From assembly GCF_000173415.1 (NCBI RefSeq), contig NZ_ABXW01000052.1:181511-245510 (forward strand): 64,000 bases of DNA. Reading direction: 5' to 3'. The notes under the pieces were generated by a model. That model was not told the DNA's origin and made no database searches. It was given only the letters and a program-made list of their open reading frames with translations. Position numbers and translations under genes: made by a program. Every line of letters starts with the position of its first letter. The first letter of the stretch is position 1. Source of the DNA: Providencia alcalifaciens DSM 30120. GTDB lineage: Bacteria > Pseudomonadota > Gammaproteobacteria > Enterobacterales > Enterobacteriaceae. This document shows, piece by piece, positions 17,721 through 27,254 of the stretch.

Positions 17721-18147
17721 GAACAAACAGCTCCTCGATTTCATTCTGTTGCTGGAGCTCTAATTTTAACCACCGAGCCCTACGTTGTTGTTTGAGATAT
17801 TTTTGGAATTTCTCGCACTTATTACGCAAAATGAGCATCCGTTCTATCATTTGCTGCTTCAATAAATGGTACTTCGATAATTCAGCGTCTAAATTTTCTA
17901 TCTGATATTCAAATTGGGCTACTTCTGCTAAAACCACGGCTTTTTGTCGTTGACGCTCCCAAAAATCCATTTGTGTTAACTCTTCAGATTTTTCATAGAC
18001 ACTCACCTGAGTGACCAAGATGGCGATACGTTGGCGAATATCCTGATGCTGCTGCTGTAACTGTAAAATGGCGTTGTGTAATTTATTTTGATCTAATTGC
18101 ACCCTTTCAAGGCGTTTCTCAGTCAATGCTAATAATGAGCTAATCAT
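17692..18147 (-). CDS. invI: T3SS ATPase stalk protein InvI/SpaM (SctO, FliJ-like)
   Basis: 151 residues, almost wholly predicted coiled coil (LEQVQLDQNKLHNAILQLQQQHQDI-like heptads, then LDAELSKYHLLKQQMIERML). FliJ-like SctO proteins insert into the ATPase hexamer and contact the InvA nonameric ring. It overlaps invC by one base and invJ by 29 bp. Confidence 0.9.
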   Translation of the reverse strand: MISSLLALTEKRLERVQLDQNKLHNAILQLQQQHQDIRQRIAILVTQVSVYEKSEELTQMDFWERQRQKAVVLAEVAQFEYQIENLDAELSKYHLLKQQMIERMLILRNKCEKFQKYLKQQRRARWLKLELQQQNEIEELFVHVDNQITAK

Positions 18148-19439
18148 CAGGATGCCAAACGACCTAAGTGGGTTAACATTCCATCAAAATCTTCTGACTC
18201 ATCCATACTTTGCTGTAAAAACTGATTGATATTCGATTGCTTATCTAAGGCTCGGTCATTCTCCTGACTTTCACCTCGTTGATATTCCCCTAGCTCGAGA
18301 TACAACTGAATCTGTTCTAGGCGAGATAAATTTTCGCGCACATCTACGGCAAACTGACGATGCTCTGGCGTTGTCACCTTTTGAAAAACTCGGCTAATAC
18401 TGTGTAAGATATCAATCGCAGGGTAATGCCCACGCCCCGCTAATTTATGGCTAAGGTAAATATGTCCATCAAGAATAGAACGAATTTCATCACCAATCGG
18501 ATCCGCCTCGTCCTCGCTTTCTAACAATACGGTGTAAAATGCCGTGATTGCCCCCTGTTTTACACGCCCAGGGCGCTCAAGTAACAACGGTAATTGCTCG
18601 AAAACAGAAGCTGGATAGCCTCTCCGCGCAGGTAGCTCTCCCGTCGCGAGCGCCACATCGCGTAACGCCCTTGCGTAACGAGTCATTGAGTCGACATATA
18701 ACAAAACATGACGCCCAAGATCGCGAAAGTATTCCGCCATCGCGGTCGCCAATAGCGCTGCATTACAACGCTCAATGGGCGGACTGTCGGAAGTGGCATA
18801 GACTAAAATAGTTTTATCTGCATGAGGCGACTGCTTAAGTTCCTCAATAAATTCAATTACTTCTCGACCACGCTCACCAATCAATGCCACAATATGAATA
18901 TCACCATGGGCCTGGTTAATCAGCATGTTCATCAGGGAGGTTTTTCCGCTCCCCGCCGCCGCAAAAATACCCATTCGCTGCCCTAACCCACAGGTTAATA
19001 ACCCATCAATGGCGCGAATGCCCGTGACCATCGGTTCATTGATGGGACGACGCATATTCACATTCACTGGCGGATTATCAATACGCTGTAATTTGGTTTT
19101 TAATTGGGTCACTTCGCTAGGCTTCTGGCTTAATGGACCTTCTAACTCTCCGGACGCATTAAAAATATTACCTGCTAAATGCTCACCCATTTGAAACACA
19201 AACGGATACCCACTAGGTCGAATAACGACTTCACGGGTTAAGCCTTGCGCACGACCAATTAAGCTCAGAACCGTTAACCCTTCTTTAAAACCAATCACTT
19301 GCGCTTTGGCGATAATATTAGGCTGTGCTAACGACTGCTCAATAAAGCAGATTTCACCGATGAATACCCCATCTAGCGGGGCTTCAATCAAGCATCCATG
19401 AATGCGCACAGGATGTGCGCACGAGTCAAATAGCTTCAT
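18147..19439 (-). CDS. invC: T3SS ATPase InvC/SpaL (SctN)
   Basis: 430 residues, the same length as Salmonella InvC (431). Walker A is AAAGSGKTS at residues ~160-168. Walker B lies in LLYVDSMTRYARALRD, and the catalytic glutamate region is VALIGERGREVIEF. The F1-beta-like fold strips chaperones from effectors and energises export. Placed between the chaperone invB (2 bp upstream) and the stalk invI, as in SPI-1. Confidence 0.98.
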   Translation of the reverse strand: MKLFDSCAHPVRIHGCLIEAPLDGVFIGEICFIEQSLAQPNIIAKAQVIGFKEGLTVLSLIGRAQGLTREVVIRPSGYPFVFQMGEHLAGNIFNASGELEGPLSQKPSEVTQLKTKLQRIDNPPVNVNMRRPINEPMVTGIRAIDGLLTCGLGQRMGIFAAAGSGKTSLMNMLINQAHGDIHIVALIGERGREVIEFIEELKQSPHADKTILVYATSDSPPIERCNAALLATAMAEYFRDLGRHVLLYVDSMTRYARALRDVALATGELPARRGYPASVFEQLPLLLERPGRVKQGAITAFYTVLLESEDEADPIGDEIRSILDGHIYLSHKLAGRGHYPAIDILHSISRVFQKVTTPEHRQFAVDVRENLSRLEQIQLYLELGEYQRGESQENDRALDKQSNINQFLQQSMDESEDFDGMLTHLGRLAS

Positions 19440-19441
19440 AA

Positions 19442-19846
19442 TTACGATAATTGAGTCCGTAATTCATTTGCACGTTCAAAAAACTCTTCGAACGAGTCTG
19501 CAAATAACTGCATGTTATCTAGCGATGTTGTTTTTAATACCGCCGAAAGCACTAAGTTATCCTCAGCTAAACTTAATGCGGGCTGCCCCACATAAAAATT
19601 ACGCGGTGGATACTCCAGCATATTTTTTAATAATGCCGCACTGGATGAATCTAAGCGGCTATGGTTACACTCATCTAAACTGCACCAAATAATTAAATCA
19701 TCCGTAGATAAATCAATATTAATTGCCGGAGCATCACTCATTTCTAATTGAATATTCGAATGGCAATCTAACTGTGAATTCACTAAATCACCACGCCCCA
19801 TTGAATTCAGAAATGCATTTAATTGTTCAACAAAACGGTATTTCAT
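19442..19846 (-). CDS. invB: T3SS class IB chaperone InvB/SpaK-like
   Basis: 134 residues, small and acidic, with the alpha-beta fold expected of SycE-type chaperones (IDLSTDDLIIWCSLDECN, PALSLAEDNLVLSAVLKTT, and a C-terminal amphipathic helix FADSFEEFFERANELRTQL). Its place between invA and invC matches InvB, the chaperone for SipA and other effectors in Salmonella. The obvious client here is the SipA-like protein encoded at 5634-7439. Confidence 0.9.
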   Translation of the reverse strand: MKYRFVEQLNAFLNSMGRGDLVNSQLDCHSNIQLEMSDAPAINIDLSTDDLIIWCSLDECNHSRLDSSSAALLKNMLEYPPRNFYVGQPALSLAEDNLVLSAVLKTTSLDNMQLFADSFEEFFERANELRTQLS

Positions 19847-19857
19847 TCTCGCGTTCC

Positions 19858-21924
19858 TTATATAGTTTTAATGACGTTTACCCTGACCATTTCAGAGACT
19901 TCATTAAATGAAAGCACCTCAAGTTCAGGGAAACGACCTTCCAAGATTTTTTTCACAAATCGGCGGATATCCACGGGAACCAATACATTGACATCCCTCG
20001 CAGATAAGTAACTGTTTTCTAATGCCACTTCAGCAGCTTGAATAAGCTCGTTGCTTTTTTCAGGTTCTAAATGCAGGTAAACTCCACCTGATGATTGACG
20101 AATACCTTGGCGAATGGTGTCTTCCAGCTCAGCATTAACCATTAATACATTCAGACGCCCTTCCACTGAAAAACGCGAAGAGATATAGCGCGCCATGGAA
20201 CTTCGAATGTGCTCCACCAACATCATGCTGTCTTTTTCTTTAGGTACCCATTGCACTAAGGTTTCGATGATCAATTTCATATTGCGCACTGAGATTTTTT
20301 CCATCAATAACCGCTGGAAAACCTCCGTCACTTTCTGCACCGTGGCATGGCGATAGCATTCTTTCAGTAATTCAGGGTATTTTCTTTCAAGATCATCCAG
20401 TAAATTTTTAGTTTCTTGAATCCCAAAGAACTCATTAATGTGTCGGAGTAATAGCGTACTAACACAATCAATCATTTCGGTAATGTCATCTCGTACCAAT
20501 AAGCCAAGTTGCTCTACATTTTCAAGATATTGGTTATCGAACCATGTATTAACAAAGCCATACTCATCGGTATATTTGGTCAGCTCTAACCCAAGATATT
20601 CCAGTTCATCATTTGCCGTCAGTAAGCGATGACCATGGAAATAGACATCATATTCGCCCGCTTTCACTTCATTAATCAGCACAACAATTTTGTTTTCAGG
20701 TACGATGGGGGAATAGTTAATCGCGATATCAGGAATGCGATATCCATAACGAATAAATACATCCTTTTTCATACGTGATAAGAAATTATTCTCTTCCAAA
20801 TGCTGCTTATACTCTTGATTAACAGAAATAATGACGGGTAAGGTTTCAGGAATATATTCATCATCAAAATCATCATTTGCGCGTTGAGTTTCCCCTTCCG
20901 TTGCTTCTGTTTGCAGATTTTCTTGCCCTGATTGCTGGTCTTTTCGTTGAGCTTTGCGTTTTTTGAAATAACGTGTCGCAAATAACCCCATCAGCAGCGC
21001 GGCAAGGAAGAGGAAAATTGGTGTTGGGAACCCGGGAAGAAAGCCCATAAATAGCACAATCAGCGCCGTGATTAAGATCGTAAAATCATTGTCAAAAAGT
21101 TCGGAGACAATGTTTTCACCTAAATTTTTGTCGTTTCCACCGACTCGGGTCACGATAAAACCCGCACTGATAGAAATAAGCAGAGCAGGAATTTGTGCGA
21201 CCAGCCCATCCCCGATCGTTAACAAAGTAAATGTGTTTAATGCGGTTGAAATATCCATGCCTTGCTGGGCTGTACCCACTGAAATGCCGCCAATCAAATT
21301 GACGAAAATGATCACGATACCCGCAATCGCATCTCCTTTAATAAACTTCATCGCACCATCAAAAGAACCAAATAATTGACTTTCTTTTTCCAGCTCACCA
21401 CGCTTAATTTTCACGGTGGCTTCATCAATCACACCGGCGCGTAAATCTGCATCAATGCTCATTTGCTTTCCGGGCATGGCATCCAATGAAAATCGAGCTG
21501 CCACTTCCGCAATACGCTCTGAACCCTTTGTGATAACAATAAATTGCACAATGGTCACAATGGCAAAAACCACCATCCCAACAACCAAATTATCTTGAAT
21601 AACAAATTCGCCGAAAGTATCGATAATATCGCCAGCATCTGCTTCTAATAAAATAAGGCGGCTGGTACTAATCGACAGTGCCAATCTAAATAACGTGCTA
21701 ATAAGTAAAATAGAAGGAAATGATTGGAAGTTAAGCACTCGAGTAATATAAAACGAGCTCATAAAGATCAGCACAGAAATCATAATATTCAATGCAATCA
21801 AGAAATCGACCAATACGGTGGGTAATGGAATAATCAGCATCGCAATAACCATTACCATGATGACTAATACCATCAATTCAGGGCGATTACGGATCTGTAA
21901 TAAAAATCCGGTGAAGTTTTTCAT
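19858..21924 (-). CDS. invA: T3SS major export apparatus protein InvA/SctV (FlhA family)
   Basis: 688 residues (Salmonella InvA 685). The N-terminal half has seven to eight transmembrane helices with the family signature RFSLDAMPGKQMSIDADLRAG. The C-terminal cytoplasmic half (~350-688) forms the nonameric export ring that docks chaperone-substrate and SctO. An acidic/basic linker QRKDQQSGQENLQTEATEGE separates them. It follows invE by 23 bp. Confidence 0.98.
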   Translation of the reverse strand: MKNFTGFLLQIRNRPELMVLVIMVMVIAMLIIPLPTVLVDFLIALNIMISVLIFMSSFYITRVLNFQSFPSILLISTLFRLALSISTSRLILLEADAGDIIDTFGEFVIQDNLVVGMVVFAIVTIVQFIVITKGSERIAEVAARFSLDAMPGKQMSIDADLRAGVIDEATVKIKRGELEKESQLFGSFDGAMKFIKGDAIAGIVIIFVNLIGGISVGTAQQGMDISTALNTFTLLTIGDGLVAQIPALLISISAGFIVTRVGGNDKNLGENIVSELFDNDFTILITALIVLFMGFLPGFPTPIFLFLAALLMGLFATRYFKKRKAQRKDQQSGQENLQTEATEGETQRANDDFDDEYIPETLPVIISVNQEYKQHLEENNFLSRMKKDVFIRYGYRIPDIAINYSPIVPENKIVVLINEVKAGEYDVYFHGHRLLTANDELEYLGLELTKYTDEYGFVNTWFDNQYLENVEQLGLLVRDDITEMIDCVSTLLLRHINEFFGIQETKNLLDDLERKYPELLKECYRHATVQKVTEVFQRLLMEKISVRNMKLIIETLVQWVPKEKDSMMLVEHIRSSMARYISSRFSVEGRLNVLMVNAELEDTIRQGIRQSSGGVYLHLEPEKSNELIQAAEVALENSYLSARDVNVLVPVDIRRFVKKILEGRFPELEVLSFNEVSEMVRVNVIKTI

Positions 21925-21947
21925 GAAATCGTTTATTTCCTATTAAA

Positions 21948-23045
21948 TCATGGCTGTCTGCGCAAACGCTGTTCTTGCACTAACAGTTGAGCCATCTGTT
22001 TTTTTAATTGGTCGAGTAATTCATCCCGCGCTTCCAATGAGTGAAAGACCGCTACAGGTATGATTGAAAATGCAATAATTAACAGCTGAACAAAGCGAGC
22101 ACGTAAATCCGTCGTCATGATTTTTAATTGCTCATCAATAAAACTAATCAGTTTTTCGTTAAAACTCTCTTGGCTACGAATACCGCAAGTAAACAATTGG
22201 CTTAGCACTTTTTCTAAATGGCTCTGCTGTAATTCGACACTCTGGCGAAATAGACCTGATTGGAAAAATTGCTGACTAAATACTCGGTCTAAAGATTGCA
22301 ATTCACGCAATCGACCAATTCGAGTAAAGAAACTCCCAAACTCACTGATATTAAGATCCCCTAAAGGGAGTGCTTGTAAATCACACGCGAGAGCACGCGC
22401 TAAATAACGCATCATGTTTTCACGCTGGGTCATTTCCATCTCTTCAACCCACTGTTCATATAGATAAACAACAGGACCGTCGTAACCAATAAACTCACGG
22501 TAGAGTGCTCTTAGATTTCCCGCGTTTTCACGTAAAGTTTGCGCAAATGCTTTTGCAATTAAGGCGATATTGACGCCAGCTTGCGCAGCTCGCTGAGTAT
22601 CCTCCGTAAGGAGCAATCGCTCTAACTCTTGTAAAGCCTCTATCTGTTCTTGCTTAAGTTTCTTTCGGTTAATCAGTGCAGCTAATACCATTAATAAATC
22701 ACTGGGATCCGTGAAATACTGCAATAGAAATGCGCGTAATTGCTGCGGAGTCATCATTTGGCGATTTAAAATCCCCTCAATGTGCAACACTTTTTCATCC
22801 GCATTATTTTCTAGGATGCGCTCTGCAAACTGCATCCACTCTTCATCCTGTCCTTGCTTTGAACCACTGCGACGAACGTGGCTCGCTGCAAGCATCGCCA
22901 TGGAGGCGTATTCGCTTGAGCTATCAATAACACCCGCACCACGGGCAACTTCATCGGAATCATCACGACTTTTTGCTGCTGCTCGGCTCTTGTCTTGCGT
23001 ATTGAGCAGCATGCGATTGCCATAATTCAGTGGCGTTATTGCCAT
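21948..23045 (-). CDS. invE: T3SS gatekeeper InvE/MxiC (SctW)
   Basis: 365 residues (Salmonella InvE 372). The helical YopN/MxiC-like repeats are recognisable in MMTPQQLRAFLLQYFTDPSDLLMVLAALI and LREFIGYDGPVVYLYEQW-like segments. The N-terminal ~50 residues are polar, as expected for a secretion signal and chaperone-binding part. SctW proteins hold back effectors until translocators are secreted. The start overlaps the invG stop by 10 bp. Confidence 0.93.
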   Translation of the reverse strand: MAITPLNYGNRMLLNTQDKSRAAAKSRDDSDEVARGAGVIDSSSEYASMAMLAASHVRRSGSKQGQDEEWMQFAERILENNADEKVLHIEGILNRQMMTPQQLRAFLLQYFTDPSDLLMVLAALINRKKLKQEQIEALQELERLLLTEDTQRAAQAGVNIALIAKAFAQTLRENAGNLRALYREFIGYDGPVVYLYEQWVEEMEMTQRENMMRYLARALACDLQALPLGDLNISEFGSFFTRIGRLRELQSLDRVFSQQFFQSGLFRQSVELQQSHLEKVLSQLFTCGIRSQESFNEKLISFIDEQLKIMTTDLRARFVQLLIIAFSIIPVAVFHSLEARDELLDQLKKQMAQLLVQEQRLRRQP

Positions 23046-24739
23046 GAATCCCTCATATATTGCTGTAAGAACTCCACCGTGCCGTGAAGCTGGCTATTTT
23101 TTTGAGTAATGCGCGTTTTATCCGAGAATTGTCGTCCATCCCAAACCTCGTTTTCATCTAATAAACGCGGCTGGATAAGAAATAAGCGCACCATTTTTTG
23201 TTGGTTTGTTGAGGAATGACGAAACAGTCCACCAATCCAAGGAATATCCCCAAGAAGTGGGATTTTACTTTCGTTATCAATATATTGGTCGCGAGTATAG
23301 CCACCGATTAACAAACTGCTATCTTTCGCAATACGTGCAACAGTATTGATGCTGGTTCGGTTAACAGAGGGCAACCCTTCGACGTTTGACGTTTTTCCGC
23401 TGCTATCTCGGCTTTCAGCACCATCTTCAATATTGACTTCCATCTCAACGCTTTGCCCACCAGAGATGCGAGGCATCACGCTGATCATCGTGCCGTAAGT
23501 GACCTGCTCAAGCGTCGCAATACGTTCACCTTGTAATTTGGCGTAGAAACTGGTGTTGTTATCGAATAATGCAGGCACATTTTCTTGAGTTAATAGAACT
23601 GGGCGCGAAACAATTTGGCTATTACCATTTTTGCTAAGCGCATCAATTTGAACTAAAAATTTACTGCTATCCGGTAATGTACTGCGGTTGAAAGAAATAG
23701 ACCCACCGCCCGCTTTAAAGGAACCGACCTCCCAATTCACACCTAAGTTATCCAACTCTGAGCGAGTGATATCAATGATCCACAAAGAGAGTTCCACTTG
23801 GCGGCGACGATTATCTAAATTTTTAACTAAATCTCGCACATAACGAATTTGGCTTTGGCTACCTTTTACAATCAAGCTATTGCTATCAGGATGGGCAACT
23901 AACGAAAATGCACTGTTCGATGCATTACCACGCTTCACGATGAGTTGACGATTTTCGACAGGACTACCACCGCCAATCGGTGTATCCATCAATGCATCAA
24001 TGTCATCACCCGATGTATTGAGCTTGATAGGTTCAACATTCAGCGCTTCTTCAACGCTACCGCCCCCATTTTTAAACAAATCACTAATCACCGTTAGCAT
24101 GCCGGGAACAGTGACGGATTGTCCTCTTAAAGAATAAGTACGATCAGTCACAGAAGCGTGTTTCAACGGAATAACGGCGACATTACCACTGCGTTTTTCT
24201 TCACTTTGGCTCTGTTCTCCAAGATATAATGCGGCGCCTTTAATCAACTCCACATAGAGCGGGGGACCAGAAACAAATAACATCGTATCGCCACCTTGAG
24301 AACGGACAGGGAAGCGAGCGTCATAAATGCCATTTCGTTGAATATAACTCAGTACCTGTTGGCTACTGACTTTCTGAGTTGGAATAATTAAGCTACGCAT
24401 TTCACTGTTGTCGTAGACATAAATACCCGCACCATCGTCATACCACACCAACGCGATACGACGCGTTAACGCTTTAAACATTTCATCCGCATTACCCAGA
24501 TTAAAATTTCCCGTCACTTTCTTTTGAGAGGCTAATTTACTTAAAATAATGGGTTTATTAATACGCTCAGCAACAGCCTCAAAGACTTTTCCTACCGCAA
24601 TATTATTAGCGACAAATGTATCGAGACTTCTTGCCTGTGTAACAGGTTCAGCAATCAACATCTCTGATTGCGCTGTATTGATATTTACACTCAGTAAAAA
24701 CAGCGAAATAGCAACCGCTGTAAATTTTTTACTGTTCAT
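23036..24739 (-). CDS. invG: T3SS outer-membrane secretin InvG/SctC
   Basis: 567 residues from ATG 24739 (GGAG upstream); a TTG at 24754 is possible but lies at that ribosome-binding site. Signal peptide MNSKKFTAVAISLFLLSVN, cleavage near AQS-EM. Periplasmic N0/N1 and N3 domains follow (SLDTFVANNIAVGKVFEAVAER, then GSQSQIRYVRDLVKNLDNRRRQVELSLWIID). The secretin core contains VPALFDNNTSFYAKLQGER and the conserved end LLIGGYTRDQYIDNESKIPLLGDIPWIGGLFRH. It makes the outer-membrane ring and probably needs the pilotin encoded at 30767-31192. Confidence 0.97.
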   Translation of the reverse strand: MNSKKFTAVAISLFLLSVNINTAQSEMLIAEPVTQARSLDTFVANNIAVGKVFEAVAERINKPIILSKLASQKKVTGNFNLGNADEMFKALTRRIALVWYDDGAGIYVYDNSEMRSLIIPTQKVSSQQVLSYIQRNGIYDARFPVRSQGGDTMLFVSGPPLYVELIKGAALYLGEQSQSEEKRSGNVAVIPLKHASVTDRTYSLRGQSVTVPGMLTVISDLFKNGGGSVEEALNVEPIKLNTSGDDIDALMDTPIGGGSPVENRQLIVKRGNASNSAFSLVAHPDSNSLIVKGSQSQIRYVRDLVKNLDNRRRQVELSLWIIDITRSELDNLGVNWEVGSFKAGGGSISFNRSTLPDSSKFLVQIDALSKNGNSQIVSRPVLLTQENVPALFDNNTSFYAKLQGERIATLEQVTYGTMISVMPRISGGQSVEMEVNIEDGAESRDSSGKTSNVEGLPSVNRTSINTVARIAKDSSLLIGGYTRDQYIDNESKIPLLGDIPWIGGLFRHSSTNQQKMVRLFLIQPRLLDENEVWDGRQFSDKTRITQKNSQLHGTVEFLQQYMRDSWQ

Positions 24740-25508
24740 ATAACATTGCTCCAAGGTGCCTTATTTCTGATGGGGTAAGACCCAACTCTTTTTTTAAATC
24801 ATTTGTAAAATGAGAGGCAGAGCAATAACCCGCTTCTAGCCCTACATCTAAAATGGAATGTTCACTTTCAATTAATTGCAAAATAGCCGCCCCCATACGC
24901 ACGCCCATAATTTTGCGCTTAGCTGTTTTATTGAAATTTTCTCGATACAGTTGCCTGAAATAAGAAGCGGAAATACCATAGCGATCGCATAATTGATTAA
25001 TATTGGCATTTTTATCTTGTTGAGCAGCTGAAATTAAAAACCGCATCATTCCATAGGCTTCATAACGCCTTAATACATCACACCACTCTTCAAATAATGG
25101 TTGTTTTTTAATAATCATATCGATAACAACATTCTTTATTAAATTCGGTGATGATATTTCATCATCAAATAAAATAAATTCACCTAAATGACTATTGTCA
25201 TTATTTTTCCGCGCTTTTTTTGCAAGAAAGGATTGTCCCATTGCAGTATCAATAATAGCGAGAGTTTCAACCAGTTCTGATAATCCTAGGGTATAAATAT
25301 CCCATTGACTTTCATCTTCTGTTATTAGCTCATCATATTTGCAGATAAATATAACGGGTTTATCTACCTTAATATTTAATTTTGTATACAGAGATTTATA
25401 AAAAAGCGTCGCTGTATTTTTCTTTGGTATTGACAAGACCAATGTGTCTTGTAAAGAAAAGCAACTATTCCCACCCTCTAATAATTTAGCAATATCTCCA
25501 TTCGACAT
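24729..25508 (-). CDS. invF: AraC-family T3SS transcription activator InvF
   Basis: 259 residues. The C-terminal ~100 residues are an AraC-type double helix-turn-helix (LCDRYGISASYFRQLYRENF and SILDVGLEAGYCSASHFTNDLKKELGLTPSEIR). The N-terminal domain is not recognised and probably dimerises or binds SicA. In Salmonella, InvF with SicA activates the sic/sip operon, and the gene order invF-invG is the same. The first gene of the leftward operon, divergent from prgH. It overlaps invG by 11 bp. Confidence 0.93.
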   Translation of the reverse strand: MSNGDIAKLLEGGNSCFSLQDTLVLSIPKKNTATLFYKSLYTKLNIKVDKPVIFICKYDELITEDESQWDIYTLGLSELVETLAIIDTAMGQSFLAKKARKNNDNSHLGEFILFDDEISSPNLIKNVVIDMIIKKQPLFEEWCDVLRRYEAYGMMRFLISAAQQDKNANINQLCDRYGISASYFRQLYRENFNKTAKRKIMGVRMGAAILQLIESEHSILDVGLEAGYCSASHFTNDLKKELGLTPSEIRHLGAMLYEQ

Positions 25509-25726
25509 TATAAATCAGTCCTATTCATTTGGCTTTTACTAAACCTAGAGTCAATGATAAAAACAAAAAAAACAAATGAATAGTCCGGAATAGATCGGAA
25601 CACTTTACCAATATATAAAGTGTGAATGAATAAGATAAATTCAGCTGACTATTTAATCTATTTATATTTAACTACTGTCATTGAGTGGTGAATAACTCAC
25701 CATTTTTATTAATTGAGATTGTCTTT
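25509..25726. promoter_or_regulatory. Divergent promoter region invF / prgH with an 11-bp inverted repeat
   Basis: CTATTCATTTG (25521-25531) and CAAATGAATAG (25573-25583) are perfect inverted copies, centre to centre 52 bp. A third partial copy, GAATGAATA, lies at 25624-25632, about 50 bp further on. These could bind one regulator on both sides of a divergent promoter, possibly the winged-helix protein at 30312-30740. No -10/-35 pair can be assigned with confidence. Confidence 0.45.
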
Positions 25727-26920
25727 ATGATAGAACCAAAACTCCACACATGTATAATTAAAATTATTAGTGGACCAATGAGCGGTCAAGAACTAATGAT
25801 TAATATTGATAAAAACATCATTATCACTGATAGAAACATTAGTTATAAAACAGAAATAGATGAAAATGGGTTTACTACGTATTATATTCCAAGTGAAAAG
25901 GAAAAGTGTGAATTTTCTATTCTTTCTGATCAAGAATCAAACAATGGACTTACAATTCATCTTACCCAAGAAAATAGTACACAGGTGTTTCCAATAACAT
26001 TTCAAGACATATTATTGATTGATAGATTTCCATTTATCATCAAGAAACTAAATGATGAATGGAAGACGCATCATGCAGTCCTTGATCCCAATGAAATCCC
26101 AGTGATACACCCAGAGAACCATTCGGATTATATTAAAAGATATAAGGTTACTTTTAATAAAAAATGGTTAATACTTATTTTGTTATTTTTAACCATTATT
26201 TTATCAATAACCTTTGCATTCCAAATTAATCCAAAAAATGATGCTGAAAAACGTATTCAAAGTATTGATAATATATTGAAAGGTAGTCAACATCCAATTA
26301 TATACACGCAAGGAATAAATGGGAAAACACTTATTTTAGTTAGAACACAACGAGATGCAGACTGGAGCCAACAAATATTATTAAAAGAAAATCATCCTGA
26401 AAATTATACGATCTTAAAGATAAAAAAACTTGAAGAAGAGATTGAAGAAAAACTGATAGACACTGTTCCTAACTTACTAAAGGTTGATATTGAAAACCCT
26501 TGCCAGCCAATTATTAGAGTGATTAAAAGTCCATTACCGAATAGCAATGAAAAAAATATTAATCAACTATTTTCAACATATTTTCATTGTTATAAGCAAA
26601 GTAAAATAGTAGAAACATCCTTTAACGAACTTATTAAAAAATCAGAGCTAGGTTTAGCTGAAAGTAACGTTAAGTGGCAAAAAATAACCAAAGATAACAA
26701 AGTTATCTTTGTTATAAGAGATAGTTTAAATGATAAACAAACTCTCTCTTTAATTAGCTTCACAAATTCATTTAGTCAAAAGTGGGGAACTAAGCAAATT
26801 CAATTCTCTGTTTCCCTTGCCAATAATGAACTTGCTGGAAAATCGTTTATCACCCATACCAATGGTATTACTCTACTAGGGAATAATCATTGGTTGTTTA
26901 ACTCAAACCAACCTAATTAG
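25727..26920 (+). CDS. prgH: T3SS inner-membrane ring protein PrgH/MxiG (SctD)
   Basis: 397 residues from ATG 25727 (Salmonella PrgH 392); an upstream GTG in frame at 25685 would add an unlikely hydrophobic leader. A cytoplasmic FHA-like domain (~1-125) is followed by one transmembrane helix (KWLILILLFLTIILSITFAF, ~145-165). Periplasmic ring-building domains make up the rest. It anchors the sorting platform and forms the larger inner-membrane ring with PrgK. First gene of the rightward prg-org operon. The sequence is more AT-rich than the inv/spa genes. Confidence 0.92.
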   Translation: MIEPKLHTCIIKIISGPMSGQELMINIDKNIIITDRNISYKTEIDENGFTTYYIPSEKEKCEFSILSDQESNNGLTIHLTQENSTQVFPITFQDILLIDRFPFIIKKLNDEWKTHHAVLDPNEIPVIHPENHSDYIKRYKVTFNKKWLILILLFLTIILSITFAFQINPKNDAEKRIQSIDNILKGSQHPIIYTQGINGKTLILVRTQRDADWSQQILLKENHPENYTILKIKKLEEEIEEKLIDTVPNLLKVDIENPCQPIIRVIKSPLPNSNEKNINQLFSTYFHCYKQSKIVETSFNELIKKSELGLAESNVKWQKITKDNKVIFVIRDSLNDKQTLSLISFTNSFSQKWGTKQIQFSVSLANNELAGKSFITHTNGITLLGNNHWLFNSNQPN

Positions 26921-26933
26921 TAAGGTAATAAAT

Positions 26934-27245
26934 ATGGCAACTCCAGGTATTAGTAATGCAGAGGGCAATTGGGATGCATCTGCATTAGAACAAGAGTCTA
27001 CCACAGCAACAGATAACAAATGGGGCATGATGTATCGCAGCTCCGCTGGTATTAGCGAAAGAACTAAGACTATCGCTGATGAATTAAAGTCTATGATTGA
27101 CAACCCAAATCTGGAAGTCGATAACCCGCGCGTTTTGGGTAAAATCACAGCTTTAAGCGGCAACTATAATATGGCACGTCAATTACAAAGTAACGTAATG
27201 AAGTCCATTAAAGATGCGGCACAAGCCATTATACGTAACGTTTAA
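26934..27245 (+). CDS. prgI: T3SS needle protein PrgI/MxiH (SctF)
   Basis: 103 residues with a strong AAGGT ribosome-binding site. The C-terminal ~75 residues align by eye with PrgI (helix-NP-turn-helix: ADELKSMIDNPNLEVDNPRVL, then NYNMARQLQSNVMKSIKDAAQAIIRN, compared with NLYRNAQSNTVKVFKDIDAAIIQN in Salmonella). It is 20-25 residues longer than PrgI (80) or MxiH (83). The extra length is at the N-terminus (MATPGISNAEGNWDASALEQ). It lies 13 bp after prgH. Confidence 0.92.
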   Translation: MATPGISNAEGNWDASALEQESTTATDNKWGMMYRSSAGISERTKTIADELKSMIDNPNLEVDNPRVLGKITALSGNYNMARQLQSNVMKSIKDAAQAIIRNV

Positions 27246-27254
27246 TTTTAATTT

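Noticed and set aside
26684..26716. Strong hairpin CAAAGATAAC/GTTATCTTTG with extended stem
   Set aside because: Lies inside prgH with no U-tract; probably a by-product of lysine/asparagine/isoleucine codons, although the stem is unusually long for coding sequence.
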